Shown piece by piece: positions 34,964 to 43,755 of a DNA stretch of 64,000 bases (positions are counted from its first letter, which is position 1; every line of letters starts with the position of its first letter). The stretch spans positions 115,563 to 179,562 of the forward strand of contig NZ_JAINVG010000006.1 in assembly GCF_020400725.1 (NCBI RefSeq), read 5' to 3'. The position numbers were made by a program, and so were the translations under genes. A model generated the notes under the pieces. It did not search any database and was not told where the DNA came from. It saw only the letters and a list, made by a program, of their open reading frames with translations. Source of the DNA: Streptomyces sp. NK15101. GTDB taxonomy: Bacteria; Actinomycetota; Actinomycetes; Streptomycetales; Streptomycetaceae.

Positions 34964-37792
34964 TCAGCCCACCGAGCTGTAGGCGACGACCCCGCGCAGC
35001 AGCGCGTCCACGGCCTTGCGGGCGTTCTTGGCGACCGTGCTGTTCTCCTTGGGCGCCGCCGCGGCGATCTGTCCGAGGACGTCGATCACCTGCTTGCACC
35101 AGCGGACGAAGTCGCCCGCGGGCATCTCCGCCTCGCGGAGCACCTCGTCGAGGCTCTTCTCGGAGGCCCACTGGTAGGCGGCCCAGGCGAAGCCGAGGTC
35201 GGGCTCGCGCTGGCCGACCCCCTCCGCCTGGTTGATCTTGAACTCCTCTTCGAGGGCGTCCAGCCGGCCCCAGATCCGGACCATCTCGCCGAGCGCCGCC
35301 TTCGCGTTGCCCGTGGGCAGCTTGGGTGCGACGGCGTCGTCGGCCTGCCGCGCCTCGAAGACCAGCGCCGAGACGCAGGCGGCGAGTTCGGCCGGTTTGA
35401 GGCCCTCCCAGACGCGCTCGCGGAGGCACTCGCTCGCCAGCAGGTCGAGCTCGCCGTAGAGCCGGGCGAGCCGCTTGCCGTTGTCCGTGACCTCGTCGCC
35501 GCGCAGGTAGTCGAGCTCGGTGAGGAGCGCGACGATCCGGTCGAAGGTGCGGGCGATGGTGTTGGTGCGCCCCTCGATGCGCCGCTCCAGCTGCCGGGTG
35601 TCGCGCTGGAGACGGTGGTAGCGCTCGGCCCAGCGGGCGTGGTCCTCGCGCTCGTCGCAGCCGTGGCAGGGGTGCGCGCGGATGGCGGTGCGCAGCCGGG
35701 TGATCTCGCGGTCGTCGGCGGCCGCGGACCGCTGCCGGTGGTGGCGCTCGGGGTTGATGTGCCCGGCCTTGGTCCGCAGGGCGGAGGCGAGGTCGCGGCG
35801 GGACTGCGGGGAGCGCGGGTTGAAGGACTTGGGGATCCTCATGCGCTCCAGCGCCTCGACCGGCACCGGGAAGTCGATGGAGGCGAGCCTCTTGACCTGC
35901 CGCTCGGCGGTGAGGACGAGGGGCCGCGGCCCGTCGTGGTGCTCGAAGCCCCGGTGACCGTTGGTGCGGCCGGCCGGGATGCCGGGGTCGAGGACGAGCG
36001 CGAGGCCCGCGAACTTGCCGGTGGGGACGTGGATGACGTCTCCGGGCTTGAGCTTCTCCAGGGAGCTGGCGGCCTGGGCCCGGCGCTGGGCGGCGCCCTG
36101 CCGGGCCAGCTCGGTCTCGCGGTCCTTGAGGTCGCGGCGGAGCCGCGCGTACTCCTCGAAGTCCCCCAGGTGGCAGGTCATGCCCTCGCGGTAGCCCTGG
36201 AGCCCCTCCTCGTTCTTCTGGACCTGGCGCGAGATGCCCACGACGGAGCGGTCGGCCTGGAACTGGGCGAAGGACGTCTCCAGGAGCTCGCGCGAGCGGT
36301 GCCGGCCGAACTGGTCGACGAGGTTGACCGCCATGTTGTACGAGGGCTTGAAGCTGGAGCGCAGGGGGTACGTGCGCGTGCCGGCGAGTCCGGCGAGGTG
36401 GTCGGGGTCGAGTCCGCGCTGCCAGAGCACGACGGCGTGGCCCTCGACGTCGATGCCGCGGCGGCCTGCGCGGCCGGTGAGCTGGGTGTACTCGCCGGGG
36501 GTGATGTCCGCGTGCTGCTCGCCGTTCCACTTGACGAGCTTCTCGAGGATGACGGTGCGCGCGGGCATGTTGATGCCGAGGGCGAGGGTCTCGGTGGCGA
36601 AGACGGCCTTGACGAGGCCGCGGACGAAGAGCTCCTCGACGACCTCCTTGAAGGTCGGGAGCATGCCGGCGTGGTGGGCGGCGATGCCCCGCTCCAGGGC
36701 TTCGAGCCACTCGTAGTAGCCGAGGACGTGCAGGTCCTCGCTGGGGATGGCGGCCGTGCGCGCCTCGACGATCTCGCGGACGCGCAGCCGCGCCTCGTCG
36801 TCGTTCAGCCGGAGCCCGGCGTAGAGGCACTGCTGGACGGCGGCCTCGCAGCCGGCGCGGCTGAAGATGAAGGTGATCGCGGGCAGGAGGCCTTCGGCGT
36901 CGAGGCGCTCGATGACCTCGGGGCGGCCGGGGGTCCAGATCCGGGAGCGCTGGCGGCGCTCGCGCTCGCGGTCGGCCTCGCGGACCATCTTGCCGCGCCG
37001 CCGGTCGCGCGGGTTGTACGTGCGCGTGTTCTCGGTGCGGGCGAGGCGGAGGAGGTCGGGGTTGACCTCCCGCCGGGAGGCGCCGCGGCCGCCGTGGTCG
37101 GTCTCCTCCTCGAAGAGGTCGTACATCCGGCGTCCGGCGAGGACGTGCTGCCACAGGGGCACGGGACGGCTCTCCGAGACGATGACCTCGGTGTCGCCGC
37201 GGACGGTGTCGAGCCAGTCGCCGAACTCCTCGGCGTTGGACACGGTCGCGGAGAGCGAGACGAGGGTGACGGACTCGGGGAGGTGGATGATCACTTCCTC
37301 CCAGACGGCGCCGCGGAAGCGGTCGGAGAGGTAGTGGACCTCGTCCATCACGACGTACCCGAGGCCGGAGAGGGCCTGGGAGCCCGCGTAGAGCATGTTG
37401 CGGAGGACTTCGGTGGTCATGACGACGATCGGGGCGTCGCCGTTCACGCTGTTGTCGCCGGTGAGCAGGCCGACCTTCTCGGGGCCGTACCGCTTGACGA
37501 GGTCGGCGTACTTCTGGTTCGACAGCGCCTTGATGGGGGTCGTGTAGAAGCACTTGCGGCCCTGGGCGAGGGCGAGGTGGACGGCGAACTCGCCCACGAT
37601 GGTCTTGCCGGAGCCCGTGGGCGCGGCGACGAGCACGCCCTTCCCCGCCTCGAGGGCCTGGCACGCTTCGATCTGGAAGGGGTCCAGACCGAAGTCGTAC
37701 AGCTCGCGGAAGGGTGCCAGTGCGGTGCGCTGCTCGGCGTTGCGGGCGAGGGCGGCCGCGTACGCCTCGGCTGGTGTGAGGTCCTCTGTCAT
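34964..37792 (-). CDS. Ski2/Mtr4-like DEAD/DEAH-box helicase (HelY type)
   Basis: A 942-residue superfamily 2 helicase with the Ski2-like layout: motif I PTGSGKT (about 54), motif II DEVH (about 147), SLSATVSNAEEF, motif VI QLTGRAGRRG (about 445), then an arch region and a C-terminal DSHCT-like helical domain (ALDELYDLRGDEV-type). An HPCHGCDERE element suggests a metal site. Members act on RNA turnover or, in actinobacteria, possibly DNA damage. ATG 37792 has no ribosome-binding site; a -10 TAGGCT ends 10 nt upstream, so the leader is very short or absent. Confidence 0.88.
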   Translation of the reverse strand: MTEDLTPAEAYAAALARNAEQRTALAPFRELYDFGLDPFQIEACQALEAGKGVLVAAPTGSGKTIVGEFAVHLALAQGRKCFYTTPIKALSNQKYADLVKRYGPEKVGLLTGDNSVNGDAPIVVMTTEVLRNMLYAGSQALSGLGYVVMDEVHYLSDRFRGAVWEEVIIHLPESVTLVSLSATVSNAEEFGDWLDTVRGDTEVIVSESRPVPLWQHVLAGRRMYDLFEEETDHGGRGASRREVNPDLLRLARTENTRTYNPRDRRRGKMVREADRERERRQRSRIWTPGRPEVIERLDAEGLLPAITFIFSRAGCEAAVQQCLYAGLRLNDDEARLRVREIVEARTAAIPSEDLHVLGYYEWLEALERGIAAHHAGMLPTFKEVVEELFVRGLVKAVFATETLALGINMPARTVILEKLVKWNGEQHADITPGEYTQLTGRAGRRGIDVEGHAVVLWQRGLDPDHLAGLAGTRTYPLRSSFKPSYNMAVNLVDQFGRHRSRELLETSFAQFQADRSVVGISRQVQKNEEGLQGYREGMTCHLGDFEEYARLRRDLKDRETELARQGAAQRRAQAASSLEKLKPGDVIHVPTGKFAGLALVLDPGIPAGRTNGHRGFEHHDGPRPLVLTAERQVKRLASIDFPVPVEALERMRIPKSFNPRSPQSRRDLASALRTKAGHINPERHHRQRSAAADDREITRLRTAIRAHPCHGCDEREDHARWAERYHRLQRDTRQLERRIEGRTNTIARTFDRIVALLTELDYLRGDEVTDNGKRLARLYGELDLLASECLRERVWEGLKPAELAACVSALVFEARQADDAVAPKLPTGNAKAALGEMVRIWGRLDALEEEFKINQAEGVGQREPDLGFAWAAYQWASEKSLDEVLREAEMPAGDFVRWCKQVIDVLGQIAAAAPKENSTVAKNARKAVDALLRGVVAYSSVG

Positions 37793-37802
37793 CTTGTTGT
37801 CG

Positions 37803-37825
37803 AGCCTACCCGCCACCTGTGACAG
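37803..37825 (-). promoter_or_regulatory. candidate damage promoter of the helicase gene
   Basis: On the minus strand CTGTCACAG, 8 nt, TAGGCT: 6 of 9 matches to TTGTCRGTG with exact N8 spacing and a good TANNNT -10. Weakest of three such sites in the window. Confidence 0.35.
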
Positions 37826-38002
37826 TGACGCGATCTTTATCGAGGGGATGCGGAGGGCTCGGCTCCGGGGTGCCGGAGCGGCTCCGATGACGGTGCGGAC
37901 GGGGGGGTCCGGCCTCCCCGAGGACCTGCGCGGCGGGCCGGGCGGCCGGGCGCCGTGGCCGCGGCCTGCGGTGGGAGCGGCGAAAAGGGCCAGGTGGCCC
38001 GT

Positions 38003-38041
38003 CCTCGGGGTCCCCCGGACGGACTCGGGGGGACCCCGAGG
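38003..38041 (-). terminator. terminator of the tat operon
   Basis: CCTCGGGGTCCCCC / GGGGGACCCCGAGG, a perfect 14-bp stem just past the tatC stop. Confidence 0.8.
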
Positions 38042-38043
38042 GA

Positions 38044-38991
38044 TCAGGTGATGTCGTCGTAGCCGTTGAGCCGGTGCACGCCCGCGCCGCCGTGCTCCCC
38101 GGTGGCCTGCTCGGGCAGGGCGCGGGCCGCGCTCACGGGCTCGACGGCCCCGACGGCCTCGGGGGTGAGGTCGAGCGAGGAGGCCTCGTCGTCGTCGAGC
38201 TCGGCGTCCGGGTCGGTGCGCCGCCGCCGCCGGTCGTTGAGGAGGGAGAAGCCGACGGCCCCGAAGTACAGGACGGTGATGGGCCCGGCGAGGGCGAGCA
38301 TGCCGACGGGGTCGGTGGTCGGGGTGATCACGGCGCCGAAGACGAAGACGCCCATGATCACGCCGCGCCACCAGCCGGCCATGCGGCGGCCCGTGAGGAC
38401 TCCGGTCAGGTTGAGCATCACCAGGACGAGCGGGAGCTCGAAGGCCAGGCCGAAGACGAGCACCATGCGCAGGGTGAAGTCGAGGACGTCGTTCAGCGCC
38501 AGGAGGTTCGCGGAGCCGCTGGGCGTGAGGCTGATGAGGACCTTCACGCTGACGGGGAGGATGAGGTACGCCAGGTAGGCGCCGGCGCCGAAGAGCGGCA
38601 CGGCCGCGCCGACGAAGGCGTACGTGTACTTCTTCTCGTTCTTGTGCAGCCCGGGCGCGACGAAGGCCCACAGCTGGTAGAGCCAGACGGGGCTGGCGAG
38701 GACGAGGCCCGCCGTCAGGGACACCTGGATCGTCGTGCTGAAGGGGGCGATCAGCGTGTTGAAGGTGACGACCGCGCAGTTGCCGCCGTCACTGGTGACG
38801 CCCTCTGGGCATTTGGGCACCGACCTCGACAGGAACTGCAGCAGCTCCTCGCTGTACACGAGGGCGACGATCGTCACCGCCGTGATGGCGATGAGTCCCT
38901 TCGCCAGTCGGTTGCGGAGTTCGCGCAGGTGCTCCACGAGGGGCATCCGGCCCTCGGGATCCTTCTCCTGCTTGCGGGCAGACTTGGGCAA
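38044..38991 (-). CDS. tatC: Sec-independent translocase component TatC
   Basis: A 315-residue polytopic membrane protein, the core of the twin-arginine translocase that exports folded proteins. LVEHLRELRNRL (about 18-29) is the conserved cytoplasmic N-terminus; LYQLWAFVAPGLHKNEKKY and FGLAFELPLVLV (with the conserved Glu) are TatC signatures. Six helices, followed by a long acidic tail (about 250-315) typical of Streptomyces. The start is TTG 38991 with GAGG 8 nt upstream; no better in-frame start is present. Transcribed with tatA, 60 nt upstream. tatB is not in the window. Confidence 0.95.
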   Translation of the reverse strand: MPKSARKQEKDPEGRMPLVEHLRELRNRLAKGLIAITAVTIVALVYSEELLQFLSRSVPKCPEGVTSDGGNCAVVTFNTLIAPFSTTIQVSLTAGLVLASPVWLYQLWAFVAPGLHKNEKKYTYAFVGAAVPLFGAGAYLAYLILPVSVKVLISLTPSGSANLLALNDVLDFTLRMVLVFGLAFELPLVLVMLNLTGVLTGRRMAGWWRGVIMGVFVFGAVITPTTDPVGMLALAGPITVLYFGAVGFSLLNDRRRRRTDPDAELDDDEASSLDLTPEAVGAVEPVSAARALPEQATGEHGGAGVHRLNGYDDIT

Positions 38992-39051
38992 CCCACGTCC
39001 TCATCTCGTGCGGCAGGCCGCCGCCCGGTGCGGCGGCCGCGGCGGACCGGG

Positions 39052-39333
39052 TCAGCGCTTGGTGGTGTCCGAGGGCTCGGTCACGGGACGCGCGCTGGTC
39101 ACGTCACCGGGAGCGGCCTGGATGGTGCGCGGGGCGGGCTCCTGCGTGCCGGCGTGCGGCGGGTCGGCGGGGGCGCTCTGCTGGTCGTCCGACTTCATCG
39201 CCTTGGCCTCGCTCTTGAGGATGCGGGCCGACTTGCCCAGCGAGCGCGCCATGTCGGGGAGCTTCTTGGCGCCGAACAGGAGAATGATGACGACGAGAAT
39301 GAGGATGATCTCGGTGGGGCCGAGCCTACCCAT
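39052..39333 (-). CDS. tatA: Sec-independent translocase component TatA
   Basis: A 93-residue protein: one N-terminal helix (LGPTEIILILVVIILLFGAK), the invariant FGAKKLPDMARSLGK hinge and amphipathic helix, then a Pro/Gln/Ala-rich tail. It forms the pore ring with TatC. ATG 39333 has GAAGG 8 nt upstream. tatC follows downstream after a 60-nt gap. The downstream neighbour pafC/pafB pair is transcribed in the same direction, the usual actinobacterial arrangement. Confidence 0.95.
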   Translation of the reverse strand: MGRLGPTEIILILVVIILLFGAKKLPDMARSLGKSARILKSEAKAMKSDDQQSAPADPPHAGTQEPAPRTIQAAPGDVTSARPVTEPSDTTKR

Positions 39334-39517
39334 AGCTTTTACCTTCTTCACCGAGGCGACATGGAGTGCGTGCCCGGCCGGTCGGACATGCGTCCGGCCA
39401 CCGCGCTGCCTGCGATCGTAACCCGCAGGAGTAAACGCGGGGCAATGCCCATGCGTACTCCCGATTGCGTCGCACCGGCTCCGACCGGCGCCGCATCACG
39501 CAGCGTACGGCACCGGC

Positions 39518-39715
39518 TCAGCGGAGTGTCTCGCCGGTTCGGGCGAGGCCGACGGCGGCCGTCTCGAGCTCTTCGGCGGCCTGCTGGATCCGCTGTGTGG
39601 TGTGGGCCACTTGACGGCCGAGGCGCTGGACCTCCAGGAACACCTTGACGGCGAGGACGCCGAGGACGGCGATGCCGAGGAAGCCGAGGGCGATGGCGAG
39701 CATGGGCCAGAACAT
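39518..39715 (-). CDS. small membrane protein of unknown function
   Basis: A 65-residue protein with one N-terminal hydrophobic helix (residues 4-25) and a coiled-coil-like cytoplasmic or periplasmic helix (EVQRLGRQVAHTTQRIQQAA, 28-47). It fits the small protein that commonly sits between the tat and pafBC genes in Streptomyces. Function unknown; topology resembles a one-pass membrane scaffold. Confidence 0.65.
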   Translation of the reverse strand: MFWPMLAIALGFLGIAVLGVLAVKVFLEVQRLGRQVAHTTQRIQQAAEELETAAVGLARTGETLR

Positions 39716-39750
39716 GTGCTGAGCCTAGACCTTGGGCGGGCGCGGGTCGT

Positions 39751-39996
39751 TCAGACGGTGGTGTGGAGGCGCAGGGTGCGGACGCCGCCGCCGGTGAGGA
39801 GCTCGACGATGCGCTCGCCCGCGGGCTTGCGGACGGAGCTGCCGCACTCGGGGCAGGTGAAGGAGTAGAAGGTGGTGCGGCGGCTCGCACCGATGGCGAG
39901 GCGCAGGGCGCTCGCGGAGAGTTCGAAGCGCGAGCGGCAGTCGGGGCAGGCGGCCTTGAAGAGGACCGGGGCCATGGACGCCGCAAAACCGTGCAT
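39751..39996 (-). CDS. zinc-ribbon small protein
   Basis: An 81-residue protein with a CPDC...CPEC zinc-ribbon (Cys at about 17, 20, 48 and 51) and an LRLAIGASRRTTFYSFTCPEC core, ending VRTLRLHTTV. ATG 39996 has GAGGGAG 9 nt upstream; an upstream ATG would add about 10 residues. The function is unknown; similar ribbons occur in nucleic-acid binding or regulatory proteins. It lies between the small membrane protein and pafC. Confidence 0.75.
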   Translation of the reverse strand: MHGFAASMAPVLFKAACPDCRSRFELSASALRLAIGASRRTTFYSFTCPECGSSVRKPAGERIVELLTGGGVRTLRLHTTV

Positions 39997-40068
39997 CACG
40001 GACATCTCCCTCATCTCTCTCGACTCTGGCATCACGTCAGTATCAGCGTCCTGGGGACGGGGAACGTC

Positions 40069-40229
40069 ACACGCCCTCGCGGGCGCCCCCGCGGCCGGCG
40101 AGCTCGCACGCCCTCTCCCACGGCGGCCTCGCACCCTCCCCGTACGCGGCGGGCCCCCACCCTTCCCGTACGCGGCGGGCCCGCACTCTCCCCGTACGCA
40201 GCGGGCTCACACGCCTTCGTACGCGGCGA
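40069..40229. repeat. 25-26 bp tandem array over the pafC stop
   Basis: CGTACGCGGCG-type units start at about 40142, 40168, 40194 and 40219, with worn copies at about 40117 and 40091. The unit at 40194-40219 holds the pafC stop codon and the final pafC codons. On the coding strand the unit reads GCCGCGTACGAAGGCGTGTGA followed by GCCC. Confidence 0.8.
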
Positions 40230-41160
40230 GCGCGGCGGCCGCCGCCGTCCTCGCGCTGTCGGCCAGCTCCGCCGGTGCGACGATCCGCCCGTCGCTGCCG
40301 AGCCGCAGTGCCAGCCTGCGCAGCGAGGCCGGGTCCGGCGTCCGCAGCGTGATCCGCAGCCCGCCGTCCGGCAGCTCCTCGGCCCGGTCGTGGGGGTAGT
40401 ACTCGGCGACCCAGCGCCCACCGGGACCCACCTCGACCACGACCTCCGGGTCGTCGGCGGACGGGTGCACCAGGCCCTCGGAGAGGTCGCGCAGCTCCAG
40501 CTCCGGCGGCGCCGCGTGCTCGTCGAGGATCCGGATCTCCACGACCCGGTCGAGCCGGAAGGTGCGGCGCGCCTCGGAGAGCCGGCACCACGCCTCCATG
40601 TAGGTGTGGCCGACGGCGAAGAGCCGGATCGGGTCGACCTCGCGCTCGGTGAGCTCGTCGCGCGCGGGCGAGTAGTAGCGCACCCACAGCCGCCTGCGCT
40701 CCGAGATGGCCCGGTCGACCTCGGCGAAGACCCCGCCCTCGGACTCGAAGGTCACCGAGAGCCGGGCGCTGGCCCCGGCGGCCTCGCCGGCCGCCGCCTC
40801 CAGCTTGGCGGTGGCGCGCAGGAGGGCGTCCCGGTCCCCCTCGCGGAGCCCCGGCAGGGTGGCGACGGCCCGGGCGGCGACGAGCAGCGCGGTGGCCTCG
40901 TCGGCGGCGAGCCGCAGCGGCGCCGCGACGTCGTCGGGGTTGTGCCACCAGATCCGGTCGCCGTCGGTGTCGATGTCCAGGAGGTCGCCGCCCCGGAAGC
41001 TGGTGCCGCACATGGGCAGCACGTCCAGGTCGGAGATCAGCTCGTCCTCGGTGATCCCGAAGGCGCGCGCCACGTCGGCGACGTGGGCGCCGGGGCGCTC
41101 GCGGAGGTAGGTGACGAGGGAGAGCATCCGCCTCGTCTGGTCGATCGCGTTGGCAGCCAT
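40207..41160 (-). CDS. pafC: WYL-domain DNA-damage regulator PafC
   Basis: A 317-residue helix-turn-helix/WYL protein that forms the PafBC complex controlling LexA-independent DNA-damage genes. The N-terminal winged helix (about 8-60) and WYL domain (about 140-220, WVRYYSPARDELTEREVDP) are visible, with the C-terminal extension (WCX) after. ATG 41160 lies 16 nt after the pafB stop, so both are one operon. The two proteins are distinct but homologous halves. The stop lies in a tandem array of its own terminal codons. Confidence 0.92.
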   Translation of the reverse strand: MAANAIDQTRRMLSLVTYLRERPGAHVADVARAFGITEDELISDLDVLPMCGTSFRGGDLLDIDTDGDRIWWHNPDDVAAPLRLAADEATALLVAARAVATLPGLREGDRDALLRATAKLEAAAGEAAGASARLSVTFESEGGVFAEVDRAISERRRLWVRYYSPARDELTEREVDPIRLFAVGHTYMEAWCRLSEARRTFRLDRVVEIRILDEHAAPPELELRDLSEGLVHPSADDPEVVVEVGPGGRWVAEYYPHDRAEELPDGGLRITLRTPDPASLRRLALRLGSDGRIVAPAELADSARTAAAAALAAYEGV

Positions 41161-41176
41161 GCGGTACGTCTTCCCC

Positions 41177-42133
41177 TCAGCCCTTGGCCACGGCGCGCAG
41201 CCGCTCCACCACATCGGCCCGCAGATCGGCGGGCTCCAGTACGACGACGTCGGGGCCGAACTCGACGAGCCAGGCGTCGAGCCCGTGCCCGTACGGGATC
41301 TCCAGCTCGTCCCAGCCGTCGTCGCCCTCGGTCACGGCCTGGGCGCGGGCCCGCAGCGGGTAGCCGCAGCCGGCCCGGAGCCGGATCCGGGCGGAGCGGG
41401 TGGCGGTCTCGCCGGCCCAGCTCTCGACGGTCTCCCGGACGGTCACGACGTCGGGGACGGGCGCGGTGAAGGCGCCGGCGCGGGAGCGGACCTTGCCGGT
41501 GATGCGGGACAGCCGGAAGACGCGCTCGGCGCCGCGGTCGCGGTCCCAGCCGGCCAGGTACCAGTGGCCGCGCCAGCACTCCAGGGTCCAGGGCTCGACG
41601 TGGCGGGTCTCGGGACGGGCGGCGTTGGCCTTGCGGTAGTCGAAGACGACGGGCCGGCGGTCGCGGCAGGCCAGCATGAGCGGCTCGAAGGCGGCCTCGT
41701 GGACCGGGATGCGCGGCTCCAGGGCGCTGGGCTGGGTCTCGTACGAGTCCTCGGCCTCGGGCATGCCGGCGGCGCGGAGCTTCTGGAGGGCGCCGCTGGC
41801 GGCTCCGGCGAGGCGGGCCTGCTGCCACACCTTGGCGGCGAGACCGAGCGCGGCGGCCTCCTCGGCGTCCAGGGTGATCGGCGGCAGCCGGTTGGAGTCG
41901 CGGCGGGCGAGGTAGCCGGTCTCGCCCTCCAGGTTCTCGACGGTCTCGATGACCAGGCCGAGCTCACGGAGGTCGTCCTTGTCCCGCTCGAACATGCGGT
42001 TGAAGGCCTCGTCGCCGCTCGCTTCGAGGTAGGCCTCGATGGAGCCGCGGAGCTCCCGCTTGCTCAGCGGGCGGCGCGTCCCGAGCAGACACAGCGCGAG
42101 ATTCATCAACCGCTCGGACTTGGCAATCGCCAT
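41177..42133 (-). CDS. pafB: WYL-domain DNA-damage regulator PafB
   Basis: A 318-residue paralogue of PafC. The helix-turn-helix is at about 18-65 (FNRMFERDKDDLRELGL) and the WYL domain at about 145-200 (VFDYRKANAARPETRHVEPWTL, ECWRGHWYLAGWD). PafB with PafC senses single-stranded DNA and activates promoters with TTGTCRGTG-N8-TANNNT. A promoter candidate on the minus strand at about 42173-42211 (TTGTCC-N16-TACGGT) precedes ATG 42133. Adjacency to the Pup genes is classical (paf, proteasome accessory factor), although no direct proteasome role is known. Confidence 0.92.
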   Translation of the reverse strand: MAIAKSERLMNLALCLLGTRRPLSKRELRGSIEAYLEASGDEAFNRMFERDKDDLRELGLVIETVENLEGETGYLARRDSNRLPPITLDAEEAAALGLAAKVWQQARLAGAASGALQKLRAAGMPEAEDSYETQPSALEPRIPVHEAAFEPLMLACRDRRPVVFDYRKANAARPETRHVEPWTLECWRGHWYLAGWDRDRGAERVFRLSRITGKVRSRAGAFTAPVPDVVTVRETVESWAGETATRSARIRLRAGCGYPLRARAQAVTEGDDGWDELEIPYGHGLDAWLVEFGPDVVVLEPADLRADVVERLRAVAKG

Positions 42134-42214
42134 CGACGCCCTGCACCCTCTTCCGCCGGTTCCACTTCTCGGACGTCCGACCGTACCGCCCCGGGGTGTC
42201 GGGACAAAAGCCGA

Positions 42215-42242
42215 GGGCCCCCGCCGCGGACGGCGGGGGCCC
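42215..42242 (-). terminator. hairpin after the small FKBP gene
   Basis: GGGCCCCCGCCG / CGGCGGGGGCCC, perfect 12-bp stem, 4-nt loop CGGA, 25 nt past the FKBP stop. Confidence 0.75.
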
Positions 42243-42267
42243 CTGGACGACCTGAAGCGGGTCGGCG

Positions 42268-42642
42268 CTACTTCACGGCCACGAGGTCGCAGACGAAGAT
42301 CAGCGTCTCGCCCGGGGCGATCGCGCTGCCGGCGCCGCGGTCGCCGTAGGCGAGGTGGGCGGGGATGGTCAGCTGGCGGCGGCCGCCGACCTTCATGCCC
42401 TGGATGCCCGTGTCCCAGCCCTGGATGACCTGGCCGGCGCCGAGCTTGAACTCGAGCGGGGTGCCGCGGTTCCAGGAGGCGTCGAACTCCTCGCCGGTGG
42501 AGAAGGCCACACCCACGTAGTGGACCTTCGCGAAGTGGCCGGCCTTGGCGACCTCGCCGTCACCCTCCCAGATGTCCTTGATCTCCAGGTCCTTCGGCGG
42601 CTCGCCACCCGGGAAGTCGATCTCGGGCTTCTCGATGCTCAC
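42268..42642 (-). CDS. FKBP-type peptidyl-prolyl isomerase
   Basis: A 124-residue single FKBP domain without signal peptide. The active-site motif is visible: VHYVGVAFSTGEEFDASW, then LEFKLGAGQVIQGWDTGIQG, and AHLAYGDRGAGSAIAPGETLIF with the conserved Tyr/Gly/Pro. It speeds cis-trans prolyl isomerisation in the cytoplasm. GTG 42642 has GAGGAG 7 nt upstream. It lies 58 nt downstream of the secreted two-domain FKBP lipoprotein. Confidence 0.93.
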   Translation of the reverse strand: MSIEKPEIDFPGGEPPKDLEIKDIWEGDGEVAKAGHFAKVHYVGVAFSTGEEFDASWNRGTPLEFKLGAGQVIQGWDTGIQGMKVGGRRQLTIPAHLAYGDRGAGSAIAPGETLIFVCDLVAVK

Positions 42643-42700
42643 TGAACTGCTCCTCAAACCGATGAACTGCGCGAAGACGATCCGCGCGAACGGGACAGTC

Positions 42701-43639
42701 TTACATCTTCGTCAGGATGTCCACGGCGAAGACCAGCGTGGAGTTCTTCGGGATGCCCTGCTTCTCCTCGTTGCCGAACGCCTCCGACGGCGGGGCGACG
42801 ATCAGGACGCGGCTGCCGATCTTCTTGCCGACGAGACCGTCCTTGAGGCCCTTCAGCGTCAGGTTCGCGAGCGGGAAGTTCGCGGGCTTGCCGGTGGTGT
42901 AGGTCGAGTCGAAGACCTTGCCGTCCTTCCACAGGGCGGCGACGTAGTTCACGACGACCGTGTCGGTGGCCTTGACGGCCTCGCCCTTGGACTCGAGCAC
43001 GTAGTTCGAGACGAGCTTGGTCGGCGGGTCGGTCTTCGGGACGGTCAGCGAGGGCTGCTTGCCGTCGGTGTTCGTACCGACCTTCGGCAGGTCCTTGTTG
43101 TCCTGGGCGACCTCGGTGCCCGTGGCGGACTTCGGGATCGTCACGGCCTTCAGGATGTCCACGACGAAGACGAGGGTGGCGTTGGGCTTGATGTCGCCCT
43201 GGCCCTGCGCGCCGTAACCGAGCTCCGGCGGGATGCCGATCTCGATGCGGCTGCCGACCTTCTGGCCCTCCAGGCCCTGGTCCCAGCCCTTGATGACCTG
43301 GCCGGCGCCCAGCGTGAGGTCGAAGGGCTGACCGCGGTCGAAACTGTTGTCGAAGGGCTTGTCGGAGTCCCAGGCCTGGCCCAGGTAGTTCACCTGGAGC
43401 GCGTCGCCCTTCTTCGTCACCGCGCCCTTGCCCTCGCTGATGACGTTGACCTTCAGTTCCTTGGGCGGGTCGCCCTCGCCCTTGGCGAGGGTCGGCTTCT
43501 CCCCGAACTTCTCACCCGCGGTGATGGCGGGCAGTCCGTTCTTCATCGAGGCGGAATCGGAGCCCTTGTCGTCGCTGCCGCAGGCCGCTGTGGAGAGCAG
43601 CAGCAGCGGGACGACGAGAAGGCCGGCAAGTCGGCGCAC
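42701..43639 (-). CDS. FKBP-type isomerase lipoprotein, two domains
   Basis: A 312-residue exported isomerase. A lipoprotein signal ends at LSTAAC with Cys20. Two FKBP domains follow: about 70-165 (VNYLGQAWDSDKPFDNSF; LGAGQVIKGWDQGLEG) and about 215-312 (VNYVAALWKDGKVFDSTY; TLKGLKDGLVGKKIG). The second lacks part of the GQVI-x-GW pocket and may be less active. It likely acts on extracytoplasmic folding. GTG 43639 gives the signal peptide. It may be cotranscribed with the small FKBP gene. Confidence 0.9.
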   Translation of the reverse strand: MRRLAGLLVVPLLLLSTAACGSDDKGSDSASMKNGLPAITAGEKFGEKPTLAKGEGDPPKELKVNVISEGKGAVTKKGDALQVNYLGQAWDSDKPFDNSFDRGQPFDLTLGAGQVIKGWDQGLEGQKVGSRIEIGIPPELGYGAQGQGDIKPNATLVFVVDILKAVTIPKSATGTEVAQDNKDLPKVGTNTDGKQPSLTVPKTDPPTKLVSNYVLESKGEAVKATDTVVVNYVAALWKDGKVFDSTYTTGKPANFPLANLTLKGLKDGLVGKKIGSRVLIVAPPSEAFGNEEKQGIPKNSTLVFAVDILTKM

Positions 43640-43707
43640 GTGTTCCTCAGATCTCAGACGGCACAGTAGTGGTGCCGACACTCTAGGCGTTCCTCCTGTC
43701 ACGTCGA

Positions 43708-43736
43708 GGGCCCCGCACGCCGAACGTGCGGGGCCC
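43708..43736 (-). terminator. terminator of pafA
   Basis: GGGCCCCGCACG / CGTGCGGGGCCC, perfect 12-bp stem, 5-nt loop CCGAA, 20 nt past the pafA stop. Confidence 0.8.
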
Positions 43737-43755
43737 GACCGGTCATACGACCTGC

